Part shown: in pieces, positions 24,201-35,660 of the stretch
Layout: every line of letters starts with the position of its first letter
How positions within the stretch are numbered: the stretch's first letter is position 1
Source: Leucocoprinus leucothites
Taxonomy: Eukaryota; Basidiomycota; Agaricomycetes; Agaricales; Agaricaceae
Direction: 5' to 3'
Assembly (NCBI GenBank): GCA_013368445.1
Contig: JAACJO010000002.1
Coordinates: 930,001 to 994,000, forward strand
Length of the DNA: 64,000 nucleotides
Program-made: the position numbers and the translations under genes
Notes under the pieces: model-generated
What the model saw: the letters and a program-made list of their open reading frames with translations, nothing else
Told to the model about the DNA's origin: nothing
The model's database searches: none

Positions 24201-26355
24201 TCCGACAAAACGGTGATACCAAAAGTAATCGCCAAAGTCAAAGAATTCCTGGCGAGTGCCAACACGGAGAGCGGTAAGACGGAGAACAGGTTTAATTTGA
24301 TGCAGCTGGATGGACAGTTGTTGTTTAAGCCTGGGGAGGAGGTGGATTTGAGGTTGAAGGAGCCGGGGAGGGAGCTGATTTATAAAGCGGCGTTGCAGAA
24401 GAGGGATGGGGAGATTTTGGTGTATTTGTTCGATCATGCGATTTTGTTTACGAAGAGTATGCATAAGAAGCATCATCATGAGAGTTTGAGGGTTTATAGA
24501 AGGGTGAGCGCATCCTTGTTTATTTCCTGAGAGGTAATGCTGATGATTTGGGTCTGGTAGCCGATCCCACTTGAGTTGTTGTATATTACCTTTTCCGACG
24601 ATCTCTCACCTGCAAACGGTACCGTCCGTTCTCGAAAACAAACAGGCCTCGTTCGACGGTCTTCCTTCTCTCGAGATTTTTCACCCTCCCTTTCCTCCCA
24701 CCCTGGTAACAGCATCAGTACCAACGGTGGCGGCGCTAGTGGATCTACTACCACATCACACAACTATCTATCTAAACCCTCGGGCGCCTATAATGTACCC
24801 ACACCAACGAGGAACGAAGCCAAGGGGCAGTATTGGATACAGTTTCAGTATTTGGGGAGGAAGGCGTATACTTTATTGTTGTGGGCGAACTCAATAATGA
24901 GTCAGAAGAAGTGGGTGGAGAGTATTCAGAAGCAGCGGGTTGCGATGAGGGAGAAGAGCAGGTATTTTGAAGAGGTGGTGTTGAGCGAGGGGTTTTTCAG
25001 TGGTCCGAACAAGGTTAATTGTGCGGCGCCTTTTAGTGAGTGATGGTCATTCCCTTTTTTGGTCTTTTTGTTAATTGGTTTTGGAATCCGCAGGTCATGG
25101 GAGGAGAGTTGTATATGGGACGGATGATGGTGTTTATATTTCGGATTTAAGAGAGCCGAATAGGGAGCCTGTGAAGGTACTTTCGCTGCTGGAAGTTTCG
25201 CAGGTGGATGTGTTGGAGGAGTATCAACTGCTAATCGTTCTCTCTGGTATGTTCTTTCATTCCCCTTCAATTCATCCACTGACCTATCTCCCTACAGAAC
25301 GCCAAGTAATAACATTCCCACTCGATGCGCTGGACCCTCGAGACCCAATGGCAGGATTAAAGAGAGCCAAAAGGATATCCTCGCACACGTCATTTTTCAA
25401 GGCTGGATTTTGTCTGGGAAGGGTGTTGGTGTGTATCGTGAAGTCGAGTCAGCTGTCGAGTACGTTCAAGGCGCTGGAGCCGATTGATCAGAATGTGAGA
25501 GGGAGGAGTAAGCCGACGTTTAGAAAGTTGTTGCAGGGTGGGAATGATACTTTGAAGCCCTTCCGCGTGAGTTGTTTAATTTAATCTTATTCATTATGAC
25601 TGAATGAGATGGGTGGATTGTAGGAATTTTATATTCCGATAGAGTCGACATTGATTCATTATCTCGAGACAAAGATGTGTGTTGGGGGTTCGTGGGGGTT
25701 CGAGATCGTGGATTTGGAGACGCTGGAGATGAAGGGATTGTTGGATCTTGAGGATGAGTCATTGAAGTTTTTGAGGAAGAGGGAGAATTTGAGGCCGGTG
25801 GCGTTGTATGAGATTCAGGATGTGTTCTTGCTTTGCTATGATGGTGCATTTGTACTATTCTGTGTGCTGTGGATTCTTGGTGGCTGACTTGGCCTTTTTT
25901 TTTTTTTGAAGAATTTGCGTTTTATGTCAATAAGAGTGGGCAAAGAACTAGGGATGAGTTTATGGTGTTTTGGGAGGGTCAACCTACTGGTTTTGGTGTG
26001 CTTTTTTTTTTTTTACCCTTGGTATGAGCTGACGTGTTCGACCATAGCACTACATGAACCTTATATTCTCGCGTTCGAGCCCAACTTTGTCGAGATCCGA
26101 CATATCGAGACAGGTTATCTAGCACAGGTCATCCAGGGATCAAATCTCCGTCTGCTTTTCGCCGATACGCCACCAACGTCGGGAATACCACCGCCAAAGG
26201 GTATGATACCACGTCAGCAACCAGATGGCAATGGTGTATATCCACATAGGCAAATGCCACCACATCAACAGCAGCTACATGAAGGTAGAGATGAGATTTT
26301 GGTTGTTTCGGATGATAAAGTGTTTGCGTTGAAGCCTGCTGCGACTGTGACTTAA
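21262..26355 (+). CDS. Gene C: protein kinase-DH-PH-CNH fusion (kinase-linked Rho GEF)
   Basis: Start MSKEPDAYQSF; intron 21344-21396 (gtaaag..ttccag) joins GPS to REHRAQAARLL, followed by a Pro/Asp-rich linker. Kinase domain about 22010-23200: GGGFCDIHKGRYSG, ICLKVVRLYQ, REAILWGQLHHPNILPF, IIHGDLKG then LNVLV across an intron, ITDFGLS, RWAAPELM, WAFGCVCYE. The exon encoding the kinase C-lobe runs without a stop through QVQEILKGLHG and into QISRESLIDLP, then splices into the DH domain exactly as gene B does (EVGTLWVHSVPQEIV). DH, PH and CNH are near-identical to gene B. There is no proline-rich N-terminus and no DEP domain. One kinase intron (22896-22946) appears to use a GC donor. The CDS ends early at TAA 26353-26355, in place of the Ala/Ser-rich tail of gene B. 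Confidence 0.83.
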
Positions 26356-26505
26356 GCGTGACCAGTTGAGGGTAATGGTCAGAGTCCGCATCCGGTTTTT
26401 TCGGATAGGGGTAGTGCTGCCACTAAATCATCGCGGGCGATGATATCTCGGTAATGATGAATATCGGTGAGGATTTGTGTGTATAGTGCTTGTTGGGTTT
26501 TTTTG
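23418..26505 (+). repeat. Tandem-duplicated DH-PH-CNH block, copy in gene C
   Basis: Second copy of the block at 16121-19230. Exon order, intron positions and intron sequence are retained; the intron at 24504-24560 appears identical to 17190-17246. Differences cluster at the two ends, above all in the last 600 bases. Confidence 0.92.
26356..26460 (+). pseudogene. Decayed former coding tail of gene C
   Basis: After the early stop at 26353 the sequence still matches the last coding part of gene B (19108-19210): tcagagt-cgcat-cggttttttcggat, then the gtagtg-tgc-act and cgatga blocks. It is no longer read because the upstream change put a TAA in frame and an Ala-rich stretch was lost. Confidence 0.7.
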
Positions 26506-27089
26506 TAGCCTGTATTGCTTGTTGGTGTTGTTCAACTTATAATCTGTTAGTGGCACATATTTGTTATATTTTTGGTTTCTTCCTCAATTTTGTTTTTGGT
26601 GGTTTATAGTCTTGAACTACTGCGTATTACACCGTGCCGCAAAGCACATTGTCATTCCATGAGCAAATCTGTAGCACTTGATATCCAGGTTTTTTTGGGG
26701 TATTTCTTTTTAGGCCCGTTAGGTGCTGGGTACGCCGTTGTAAGTTCTTAGTGTGTATACAAGGTTTTCTTTGAGTCATACGTACACCAAACTGGTGACG
26801 CGATCTGTGGCTTAAAAACGAAAGCCCGAAGAAGGTTCATAGAAAAAACGAAAATAGTGATGCCAGTAATTTTCAAGCTCATACTAAGGGAAAGAATGAT
26901 TACAAATGGCGCATTAAAAGGAGAAGAGCAGAGATATGGTTGTTGCGAGGGTACAACTTAGAGACGATGATAGTATATGTATGATCATTCGTCCATGTGT
27001 AATATGCATCTATGTGTATCTATAATTAAAGCTATTTGTTAATATTTGTCGGCCGTACAACGAAACACTTTACACCTTCTCACACATCC
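26461..27089. other. Intergenic region after gene C
   Basis: The first about 45 bases still resemble the 3' UTR of gene B (cttgttgggttttttt). The remainder is AT-rich with no recognisable gene. Confidence 0.4.
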
Positions 27090-28162
27090 ATGTCCTCCTC
27101 GTGCGTGGTCCTAGGAGAATGCAAGATTTGCTTCGAGGAAATTGAACTAGAGTCGTTTCAAGTATTTCCTTGTGGCGAGTTTCCTAATTTCCCTGCCCCC
27201 AGAGGTCCTAGACAGCCCAGTTTTACAGGTCACTCGTTCTGTCAAAGTTGCGTTAGTGATTTGTTCTCGTTATATCGCCGACAGACCATCGATTGCCCAC
27301 TATGTCGCAAAAAGTGGCGTAAGGCCGATGCAAGCAAGCTTGTGTTCTTCCCTGTCGTCGTCGGCCTTGTGGATTCACCGGCTGACAATGCCCTGGAAGA
27401 GGAGAATGCTTGGCTTTGGGAATCCAAGGCGGAGTTGGAGAGCAAGCTTGGTGAATCCTCGGACTCTGCTGAAGTGCTTAGGACAATGGCAGAGGAGCTA
27501 CAGGGTAGCTTGATAGCCAAGGAAGAAGAGCTTGATCGAGTGATGCATTCATTCAATCGACTTAGGTTTTTGGTATTTTATCCCGAGTGTATTGGCGCGA
27601 ACTGTACGCTTACCGAGACGCTTTGCCTCCTGATAGGATAAATTGAGGTCGAAGACACTTGAGGTCCTCCAACAGAAAGTGGAGATTTTGACCACGAAGC
27701 TTCAGGAGAAAGAGAATAGGATTGATGAGCGGAATATTGTGATAGTGAGGTTTCATGTTATTCATCCTAGCCTTAGTGTTGACCAGGAACCAGGACCCTG
27801 AACCAAGTTTTTCTTTTGAGGAGGTAGATGAAGAAACTTTGGAGGCTTTTAATGAGGTGGAACGCAACACTCGCCATGATAGCACACCATCCCGTCGTGC
27901 ACACTTCAGTCAGCCTCCTTCAGTCATCCATTCCAGGCCGTTCAGACCGTTTACGGAGGCATCCGGGGACCCTGATCAGCCTGCCCACCGTGATAATGCC
28001 CAACACCTTCATGTAAACATCAATCAACCTTCTTCATTTGATGGCATGGGGCAGGTCGGGGACCCAGACGATGTTCCAGCCCCCTTCCTGGTTCCTCTTA
28101 CGCTTGGTGCCCTGGCGGCCCGAGCACATATGCGCAAAACTAGGGCAAATAGGCTAGGATAA
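27090..28162 (+). CDS. RING-finger protein with coiled-coil (probable E3 ubiquitin ligase)
   Basis: C3HC4 RING at the N-terminus: CKIC, then PCG, HSFCQSC and CPLCRKKW. A run of about 18 residues seems to split the RING between PCG and HSFC. It is best explained as an in-frame 54-base intron at 27175-27228 (gcgagt..ttacag); removing it gives the canonical PCGHSFCQSC. Downstream is a long acidic helix likely to form a coiled coil (EEENAWLWESKAELESKLGE; QQKVEILTTKLQEKENRID), then an Asp/Pro-rich tail ending RKTRANRLG. Further introns at about 27567-27650 and 27747-27788 are needed to join the exons. RING proteins of this kind transfer ubiquitin from an E2; the target is unknown. Start ATG 27090 follows cacatcc. 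Confidence 0.8.
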
Positions 28163-30156
28163 TGAGTCCATTACATCTGCTGGATGTTTCCAGGGCTTGG
28201 TAGGTGACGGCCAAAACTCCTAATTGGTGCTCGTTGCGGCACTATGTACTGCCTTGAATACCTACAAGCCTTTGGACGCATCCCTCGGTGAGTAGATGGA
28301 CTTCCAGTCTGTTGGACAGTGACGCCAAGTGTCCCAGAGCTTCGAACACCCTCGATATATTCTCGCATTTGAACTTGATTTGGTGGTAATTCGACGTATA
28401 GAGCCTATAGGGGTCCTTGGGCAAGTCCTAGAAGGATCCAACTTTTTTTCGTTTGTAGTATACCCCTGACGTTCCCGCTCAGAAGGGTGTGTATACCTAC
28501 AATAGGTAGAATGATTTTTTAAGAATGTGAATACGCAACTATTATACGCCGGTAGTGGATGCAGACAGAATTCGACACAAATCCCGTGCCATTCTTATCA
28601 GGAACATGACCATGGAGTTTCAGGCATCAGGTTCAATACCTCAATGCTGGTCACGTCAGCAGCCCTCATTACATTGTGGCAGAGATAAGATTTCGATGGT
28701 TTGCGTGCCAATCATGTCCGGGGTGATGCTGGACAGGTTAAAATGTATATCACAGCTTACAGAATATATATTCACTAATTTGAACTTGCGGTTTATTTAC
28801 TAAGTCGTCGTGGACGATGTCATCTCATTGATATACACTGCTTCTAGTAATTAGTAAGACTAAACCATATAACGCATATCCAGGTCTCGGAGCTGCGGCG
28901 TAGCACTTCCCGATAAGTTATTGATCCAAAGTTCTACTAAACTGAATACCAGCTATGTACCGCAGTCCAGGTTTGAGCTGGAGGACAAAGTCCCATACAG
29001 CTCGAATAATAGTATTTGACTTGTTTTCTTCAGGAGTCGACCATTCAACGCTGCGCATGAAACCAAATACGATGTGCAGGCTCCTCGAATATTTCGTGCC
29101 GATCGCGAGCGAGCATCTATGCTTGAAACGGACCTGGCTGAGTGGATCCACATCGTATTAAGGAGCATTCCTGATCTGATAACCACTCGCGCCATGCTTT
29201 TTAAGAGAAGATTATTGGATGATCTGTAGCAGCAGCAGCAGCATCAGAGAATTCCAGGAAAACGGTCAAGCCTGATAGCGACATGAGACAGTTTATAATG
29301 ATAGCTAACAGAATGGAATTAATCACCTTTTTTGTTCGCGACCGCTCAACGTATGAGCCCCTGTGCTGACCAAGGAGAGCACTCGAACGCCGCTGTGATC
29401 CCGTTCCTCGCGGGTCGTCACTGCTAAGCATTTTCACAGTGACTCCGAATGTCGTGTTACAGCTGGACCCTGATAAAAACACCCCCTGTTCCCATCCTGT
29501 CGGCTATTGTATCGGCTGCTATCAGTCATGGAGCAAGACCTTAAACACAGAGCTCATCTGCGACACGTTCGTGTTTCGGTCTTGTCGCTTAGAACATTGC
29601 TGAGTATGTTCCTTCTGGCGAGGATGGTTTGAGCTCTCAAGCTCTGCATGGACATCGTGCTACAGAGTCTGGGTGTCAGATTCGGGTTTGAAGGTGGTTC
29701 TCATGTCCACAGTCAGTTTGCTGGGCAGGGGATCAAATATGTTCGCATCAACTATTGATGGGTTGTGTGTCCTTGTAGTAGTCAGGTTTGCGCAAGTCAA
29801 AAACACAGCCTATGGGCTGTTGTTACGGTACATATGATGTATTTTTGGAGGCACCAAAGACTAAGGCTTGACTGCTGCTCGGCTGCTGCCATGGCTTAGG
29901 GGGCCGAAGTGGAGGGAGGTGGAGGCGAGTGGAGGAGAAAATGATGGGACAGCACGTGAAGCAAATGATGGATCTAACCGTCTAAGTGTTTGGGCGGCTC
30001 GGCATTGTTGTCAACTTGGCACTCTCCCTTGGCGCTTGTCTTTCTTTCTTTCTTCTCGTCTCACTTCCTTACCACCTCCCGGCTATCTGCCTTCCTCACA
30101 GCGCTGCCGCGCACCACTCTCTTTTAACCGCAACCCGATATCTGAAATTTTGATTA
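28163..30156. other. 2-kb intergenic region without recognisable gene
   Basis: Only short, motif-free open frames on both strands, with no splice-consistent chain. A small CAG run (about 29228-29245) is the only repeat noticed. The last 250 bases before 30157 are pyrimidine-rich (ctttctttctttcttctcg) and are a plausible promoter/leader for the chitin deacetylase. Confidence 0.45.
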
Positions 30157-32012
30157 ATGAAGCTTCAAGTTCTGACTCTTTTCTGCGCGACGCAGCTCGC
30201 TCTCGTGTCGGCCTCTCAGCACGAGAGGTTACTGCATAGGCGTCAGAATCCTGCCCCAGCACCCAGTGGTACTTCCTCGACGAGGGCTCCTAGTGCTGCG
30301 CCCACCGGGTCGGGCGTCACCACTGTTACCTCAACCTCAGTCACAGTCGTTACCCCTCCTCTTGCTAGCGGGGCCACTGCTACCAATGCCCCTCCTCTCG
30401 CAAGTATCACCATGAGCATGCCTACACAAGCTACCCTTGCGGTTGGCTCTACCTATTCTAAAGGTGCTACTCCCCCCATTTCTGGCGCACCTGGTCTTCC
30501 TACGCCTTGTAAGTTGATTTTTTTTGGTTATGTCGTGCGGACGTTCGTAGACCGTTAATTCTGTTTAGTTGTCTTCAAAATGAGCGAGTGGCCCGCTCAA
30601 GATCGCGTTCCTGACACGAGTGAGTCCATTCTCGGATAGTTGACAACGGGAACTCTGGCTCAAATCAATGTATCAATCAGATTCTCCAGAAGTTCAAGAG
30701 TGGATGAAGGAGCTGGATGGGTTCAACATTCCCGGATTCTCCCCTACTGCTGATGGCTCTTGTGGTGGTGATCCCGCAGCAGCTGCCCAAGCTCAACAGC
30801 GTGGCTGGTGGACTTGTGGTGGTTGGACACGCGATACTGGTAGGAGCCTTGCAAGTTCCCGATGACATGATTTACTCATTTTTGACAGATATTACGGCAT
30901 GTCCTGACAAGGGTACTTGGGGTGTGAGTTTCGACGATGGTCCTGGACCGTATAGTGAGTAGCAGTCGCTGGCCTTTTTCCTTTAACGGGTAAACTGATT
31001 TGTATATGATTTCAGCCCAGAATGTGCTTGACTACCTCAAAAGCAAGGATATTCATGCTACCTTTTTCGTTGTCGGCTCTCGTGTTATTGAGCGACCAGC
31101 TGTGCTGATCGAGGAGTATATGTCTGGTCATGAAATTAGCGTCCACACTTGGTCCCACAGGGTTCGTGTTTAGTTGTCTGGGTTCCAGATATTATGCTGA
31201 AGCGAAAAAAATAAATTAGCCTCTTACGTCCCTTACTACTGCTGAGGTCGTTGCTGAACTCGGGTGGACTCGTAAAGCAATTCATACAGTTCTTGGCGTT
31301 ACCCCCACCACTATGCGCCCTCCATTTGGTGACATCGGTGCGTCGCTTTGGTGATGAGGGTCAATTGGAATATTCATACTGATCGGGAACTCAGATGATC
31401 GCGTCCGTGCTATCTCTCTTGCAATGGGCATGGTTCCTATTATGTGGACACGTACTCCGAGTGGCGGTGTCTTTGACACGAACGGTAGGTGGTGGTTATT
31501 CTGATTTGCCAGTCACCATCTAACTGTTTTTTTTTGTGTAGACTGGCGTGTTGCTGCTGGCCAAGTTACAGGTGTTCAGTCCTTCCAGACTTTCCAAACC
31601 ATCTTGAACAACGCCAGTGGCATTGATACTGGGTATGCGATTGTCTCTACCAACGAGATGGTTTATTGATGGTTTTTGCAGGTTCATCGTTCTACAACAT
31701 GACATTCACGAGGTCACCGTCGACCTTGCAGTCGGATACACACTCGATGCTGCCATTCACCATAACCCTCCTTACAGTCTTAAGGCTATTGGCGAGTGTA
31801 CGAAGACTCCTGCCACCAACTTGTACCTGGAGACAACCCAAAATTCTACATTCCCCTATACCAATCGGACCAATGTTGATGTTGACGGTGATGGCAAAGC
31901 CGAGACAACGAAAGGGGCCGGAGGATCGAGCGGTGCAGAGTTTACGCAAGCCTCAATATTCACAGCTTTGTTAGCCGCCGCAGCAGCAACAAGTAGCCTA
32001 CTCTTTATTTAA
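30157..32012 (+). CDS. Chitin deacetylase, GPI-anchored type (CE4)
   Basis: Secreted polysaccharide deacetylase converting chitin to chitosan in the cell wall. Signal peptide MKLQVLTLFCATQLALVSAS, then a Ser/Thr/Pro-rich stretch. Catalytic NodB motifs lie on separate exons: motif 1 SFDDGPGPY (catalytic base and metal Asp), motif 2 HTWSH (metal His pair), motif 3 RPPFGD, motif 4 PIMWT and motif 5 IVLQHDIHE. The C-terminal Gly/Ser linker plus a hydrophobic tail (ALLAAAAATSSLLFI) fits GPI anchoring. About eight short introns separate the exons (for example around 30508, 30620, 30839, 30953, 31161, 31337, 31483 and 31634). Length and motif set match complete fungal Cda proteins. Confidence 0.93.
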
Positions 32013-32374
32013 TTACTATCATTTTGGCTGGATTCAAATGTTGTCTTTTATCAATTCGTCATGTCATTATTTTAGAACGACTGGATGGACTTTTTCTTCT
32101 TGTTTTGCTCCATACCCCATCAATACATTGTTGCACATATGTTGTGGAGGTTTAGCCAGAGTAACGGATTTCTCCTAGAATTTTGGAATATACACTCAAA
32201 TGTTGTCAGCGGAGATAGCCGTAGAAAGAAGCTGTGTTGCCACTTATGCCAAGAGGTGCCTAACATCCTGTTGTCCAACCTGAGATATTATCAATAACCC
32301 AACCTTACCCCCCAATTTCCTCCATCAATACCTCTCCCTCTGCTGGCAGACTAGTAAACAACATTCGGAATCCA
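32013..32374. promoter_or_regulatory. Intergenic region between chitin deacetylase and SEC1
   Basis: Holds the 3' UTR of the deacetylase and the SEC1 promoter; same strand on both sides. No gene or repeat recognised. The last 80 bases are C/T-rich (cccttaccccccaatttcctcc). Confidence 0.45.
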
Positions 32375-35300
32375 ATGCCATCTTTGATCGATATCGTCAA
32401 GAACAGTGAGTTCGCCGGCCAGCCAAAGCGTGTTCCTTGAACTGATTTGAATGGCGCCACCACTTCCCCTACCCCGATAATAAGAGTTCTTGGAAGCTAT
32501 CCGATCAGTGAACCCTCCTGGGCGGTGGAAGATTCTTGTCGTGGATGAGTTTGCACAAAAGTTGCTTGGGTCGGTGTTGAAGCAGTTTGATATTCTTGAG
32601 GAGAATGTTACTCGTATGTGTCGTCCTGCCAATATTCCCCAACTCTCTCTTATGTTGCGGCCTCATTTATGAATGACGGTGAACACAGTCATTGAGTCTA
32701 TTACGAGCCATCGTGAACCACAGCCCGAGTTTGAGGCCATGTATATGTTGATGCCGACGAACCAGAATGTGGATCGTATTATTCGAGACTTTACAGAGAA
32801 GAAACAGTATGCTGCGGCGCACTTGTTCTTTATTGAAGGTGAGTCTTCAGTTGGCATTCGTGTGTATCATGCAACTGAACAAGAATTCGTATCTGGTCAG
32901 GAATCGCGGAACCGCTGTTTCAACGATTGACCTCGTCACCTGCGGAACCGCACTTACAAGCTTTGAAAGAACTGTTCATTAATTTCTGGGGTAAGCGGTG
33001 TCCTGATCCAGAGATTGAGATTGAGCGGATGTACTGATGCGGGGGTGCGGGGGATTAGCGATCGAAGCGCAGACGTTCACAGTTAATGAGCCGAGTTTCT
33101 TCTATAGCATGTACAGCCCGCCGCGCTCTGAAAGCCAGTTCAGAGGAGCGAAAGATAGGCTGCTGGAGGATATTCGGTTCACGAGTAAGATGGTATGTGT
33201 TCTTTCTCGCTAATCACTATAGTGCTGAATTGATAATCGCCCGGTTGTATACGCGTGAAGATCACAAACGTCTGCATCACACTCAACGAATTTCCCTACA
33301 TCCGATACTACATGCCAACGAACCATGAACCTTTAGGCCCTCTGAAACCCCACAAGTCGATGCGACAACCACCACCTCCAGAGAATTCAGCTCGTTGGCG
33401 AACAAACCTCGCAAGAGGTTCAGAAGCCCGTGCATATGAAGCTATCGAATCGGAATTTGTGACCAAGGTGCTGGCATTTATGGTTCAAAGCAATCTGGAT
33501 GAGCATAAGAAGGCAAATCCGGACTTCGGGGTATGTTGACGATATCTGGCTGTGTCTTTGAAGGTGTGGATGCTGACTTAAGACGTCCATTGTATGGTTG
33601 CTTCATTGACATAAGAAAGTGGATGTGGGTCGAGGAAGAGGGACGTTGATTATTACGGACCGATCGATGGATATGATTGCACCGTTCATTCACGAGTTCA
33701 CGTACCAAGCCATGGCGAATGACTTGTTGCCTATTGATAATGGGACGAAATTTACGTATGTCTACCTCTCTTATCGTGTCTTCGTCTTATCATAACTCCT
33801 CGTTGCGTAGATACAAGTTCCAGGCGGCCGTGGGCACATACGAGGACAAGACCGCTACTCTTTCAGATAATGACAAGCTGTGGACTGAACTTCGACACAT
33901 GCACATGCGAGAGGCCATTGACAAGATCATGAATGATTTCAACAAGTTCACTGAGGAACATGCTGTTTTCAAAGGGTAGGCTGCTTATGGCTGCCCTCGT
34001 GAGCTCTGTTTGCTGACTTTAGGATTCACAGCGAGGGAGCGGCCTCTCTGAACGATATGAAAGACATGCTTGCTAGCTTGCCACAATATCAGGAGCAACG
34101 CGAAGCGGTGCGTTACTCTTTGTCCCGAATTCGCTCCCCATACTGATGTTCGTGTGTTGCGCAGTTCTCCTTGCACACGACGATGGCTCAGGAGTGCATG
34201 GCTATTTTTGAACATGCAAAGTTACCATTAGTCGGTAATGTTGAGCAGGTCAATAGCAGTCCGTGATCCGTTTCCGCAGCCACTGAACAGCTACTAGTGT
34301 TGTGCGACTGGTGTGACAGCTGAAGGAAAGACGCCAAAGAGTCTTGTGGAGGAGATGGTCCCATTGCTGGATAGTCGGGACATCATGTAAGGCTCGCCTG
34401 CCATAGCTGTCTAGTTTCGTGACACTTATGGTCTTCATAGCAACTCAAACAAAGTACGAATTATTGCCCTTTATATCCAGTACCGCGATGGTGTACCGGA
34501 AGAGGATCGTCGTAGATTATACCAACACGCGAGGTTGACACTAGCTGAGCAAGACGCCGTAAATGCAATGGTTCATCTCGGTGTTAAGATTTCGAAGGTA
34601 TGTTTCTTGTTATAGTCAGGCTGAGACCTTTAGATCTGACGAAAGATAAACAAAACAGGGTCCCAACGACAAAGATACTAAGAAGAAGATCAAGCAGAAA
34701 TCGAACAACGAGGAAGAATACGAGTTGTCTCGATTCAAGCCAGCACTCAGGACGGTCATTGAGGTAGACTGCAACCCTTCCGGAGCTTCGTTTACCGAAA
34801 CTCAACTTTTAACAGGACAATATCGCAAACAAATTAGACGAATCCCTCTTCCCCTACGTCAAGGATTCACCTCTGAAAACACCGGCACCTGCTTCCCTCC
34901 GCTCTCCGCCACCAGCCACTTCCTTACGCAGCTCAAAACCTTCATGGCACAAAGCACCTCGAGCGGGTGCACCCGTCCGGGATGATAAGCAACGCCTGAT
35001 CGTCTTCGTCGCTGGCGGCATGACTTATTCTGAGATTCGGGAGGTATATCAGCTCTCTGCATCCCTGAACAAGGATATTTTCATCGGTCGGTCTCTGGTT
35101 TATTATTATTTCTATTCCATACTGAATATCAGGCTATTACAAGGCTCAACTCATTCGATCACCCCGAAACAGTTCGTTGACGATCTCAAGGTCCTCGAAC
35201 TCGCTGGTGTAGGCTCAAAAGCCATTCCCAATGGTCTTCGAGACGCACGCGAAGGGCAAAGACCGTACCAGGAGTATTATGATGATAGATATTATTCACA

Positions 35301-35457
35301 GGATGCCCCACCGCCACCACGTCAACAACCCAGTAATCTATCTGCTCCAAAGCAAAAGATCATCCAACCTTCACCGACGCAATCTTTCTCGAGCTTCCTT
35401 TCGGAGGCTTCACAAGAAAAGGAGAAGAAGAAAAAGAGGGGGCTGTTCCGATTCTAG
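32375..35457 (+). CDS. SEC1: Sec1/Munc18-family protein Sec1 (exocytic SNARE regulator)
   Basis: SM protein that binds and assembles exocytic SNARE complexes at the plasma membrane. [10 protein letters not shown] joins across an intron (donor gtgagt at 32406) to [20 protein letters not shown], the classic Sec1 N-terminus. Then [48 protein letters not shown] (domain 3 signature), [13 protein letters not shown] helix ([12 protein letters not shown] here), [20 protein letters not shown], and [20 protein letters not shown] near the end. The tail is basic ([12 protein letters not shown]). There are at least ten small introns. The full domain order suggests a complete protein; the C-terminal Pro/Gln-rich stretch after about 35200 is an extension typical of fungi. 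Confidence 0.92.
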
Positions 35458-35660
35458 CTCGTTATGGTTTTGACGCTTTCTTTACCTACTTGGGATGTTG
35501 TCTGGCTGTGGTATGTATTTTTGTGTAGTGAATTATGGGTGGTGGATGTAATGGACAATTGATATCTTCACTTTGCCAACGCTCGAAAAATAGTAAGTGG
35601 CAGGGAAGGATCGTATTATCAAGGGAATCATGTCGATGGTACAGTAAAAATACAGTGCGT

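Noticed and set aside
29228..29245. CAG-repeat stretch as a possible polyglutamine gene
   Set aside because: Only about five units, and neither strand has an extended coding frame around it.
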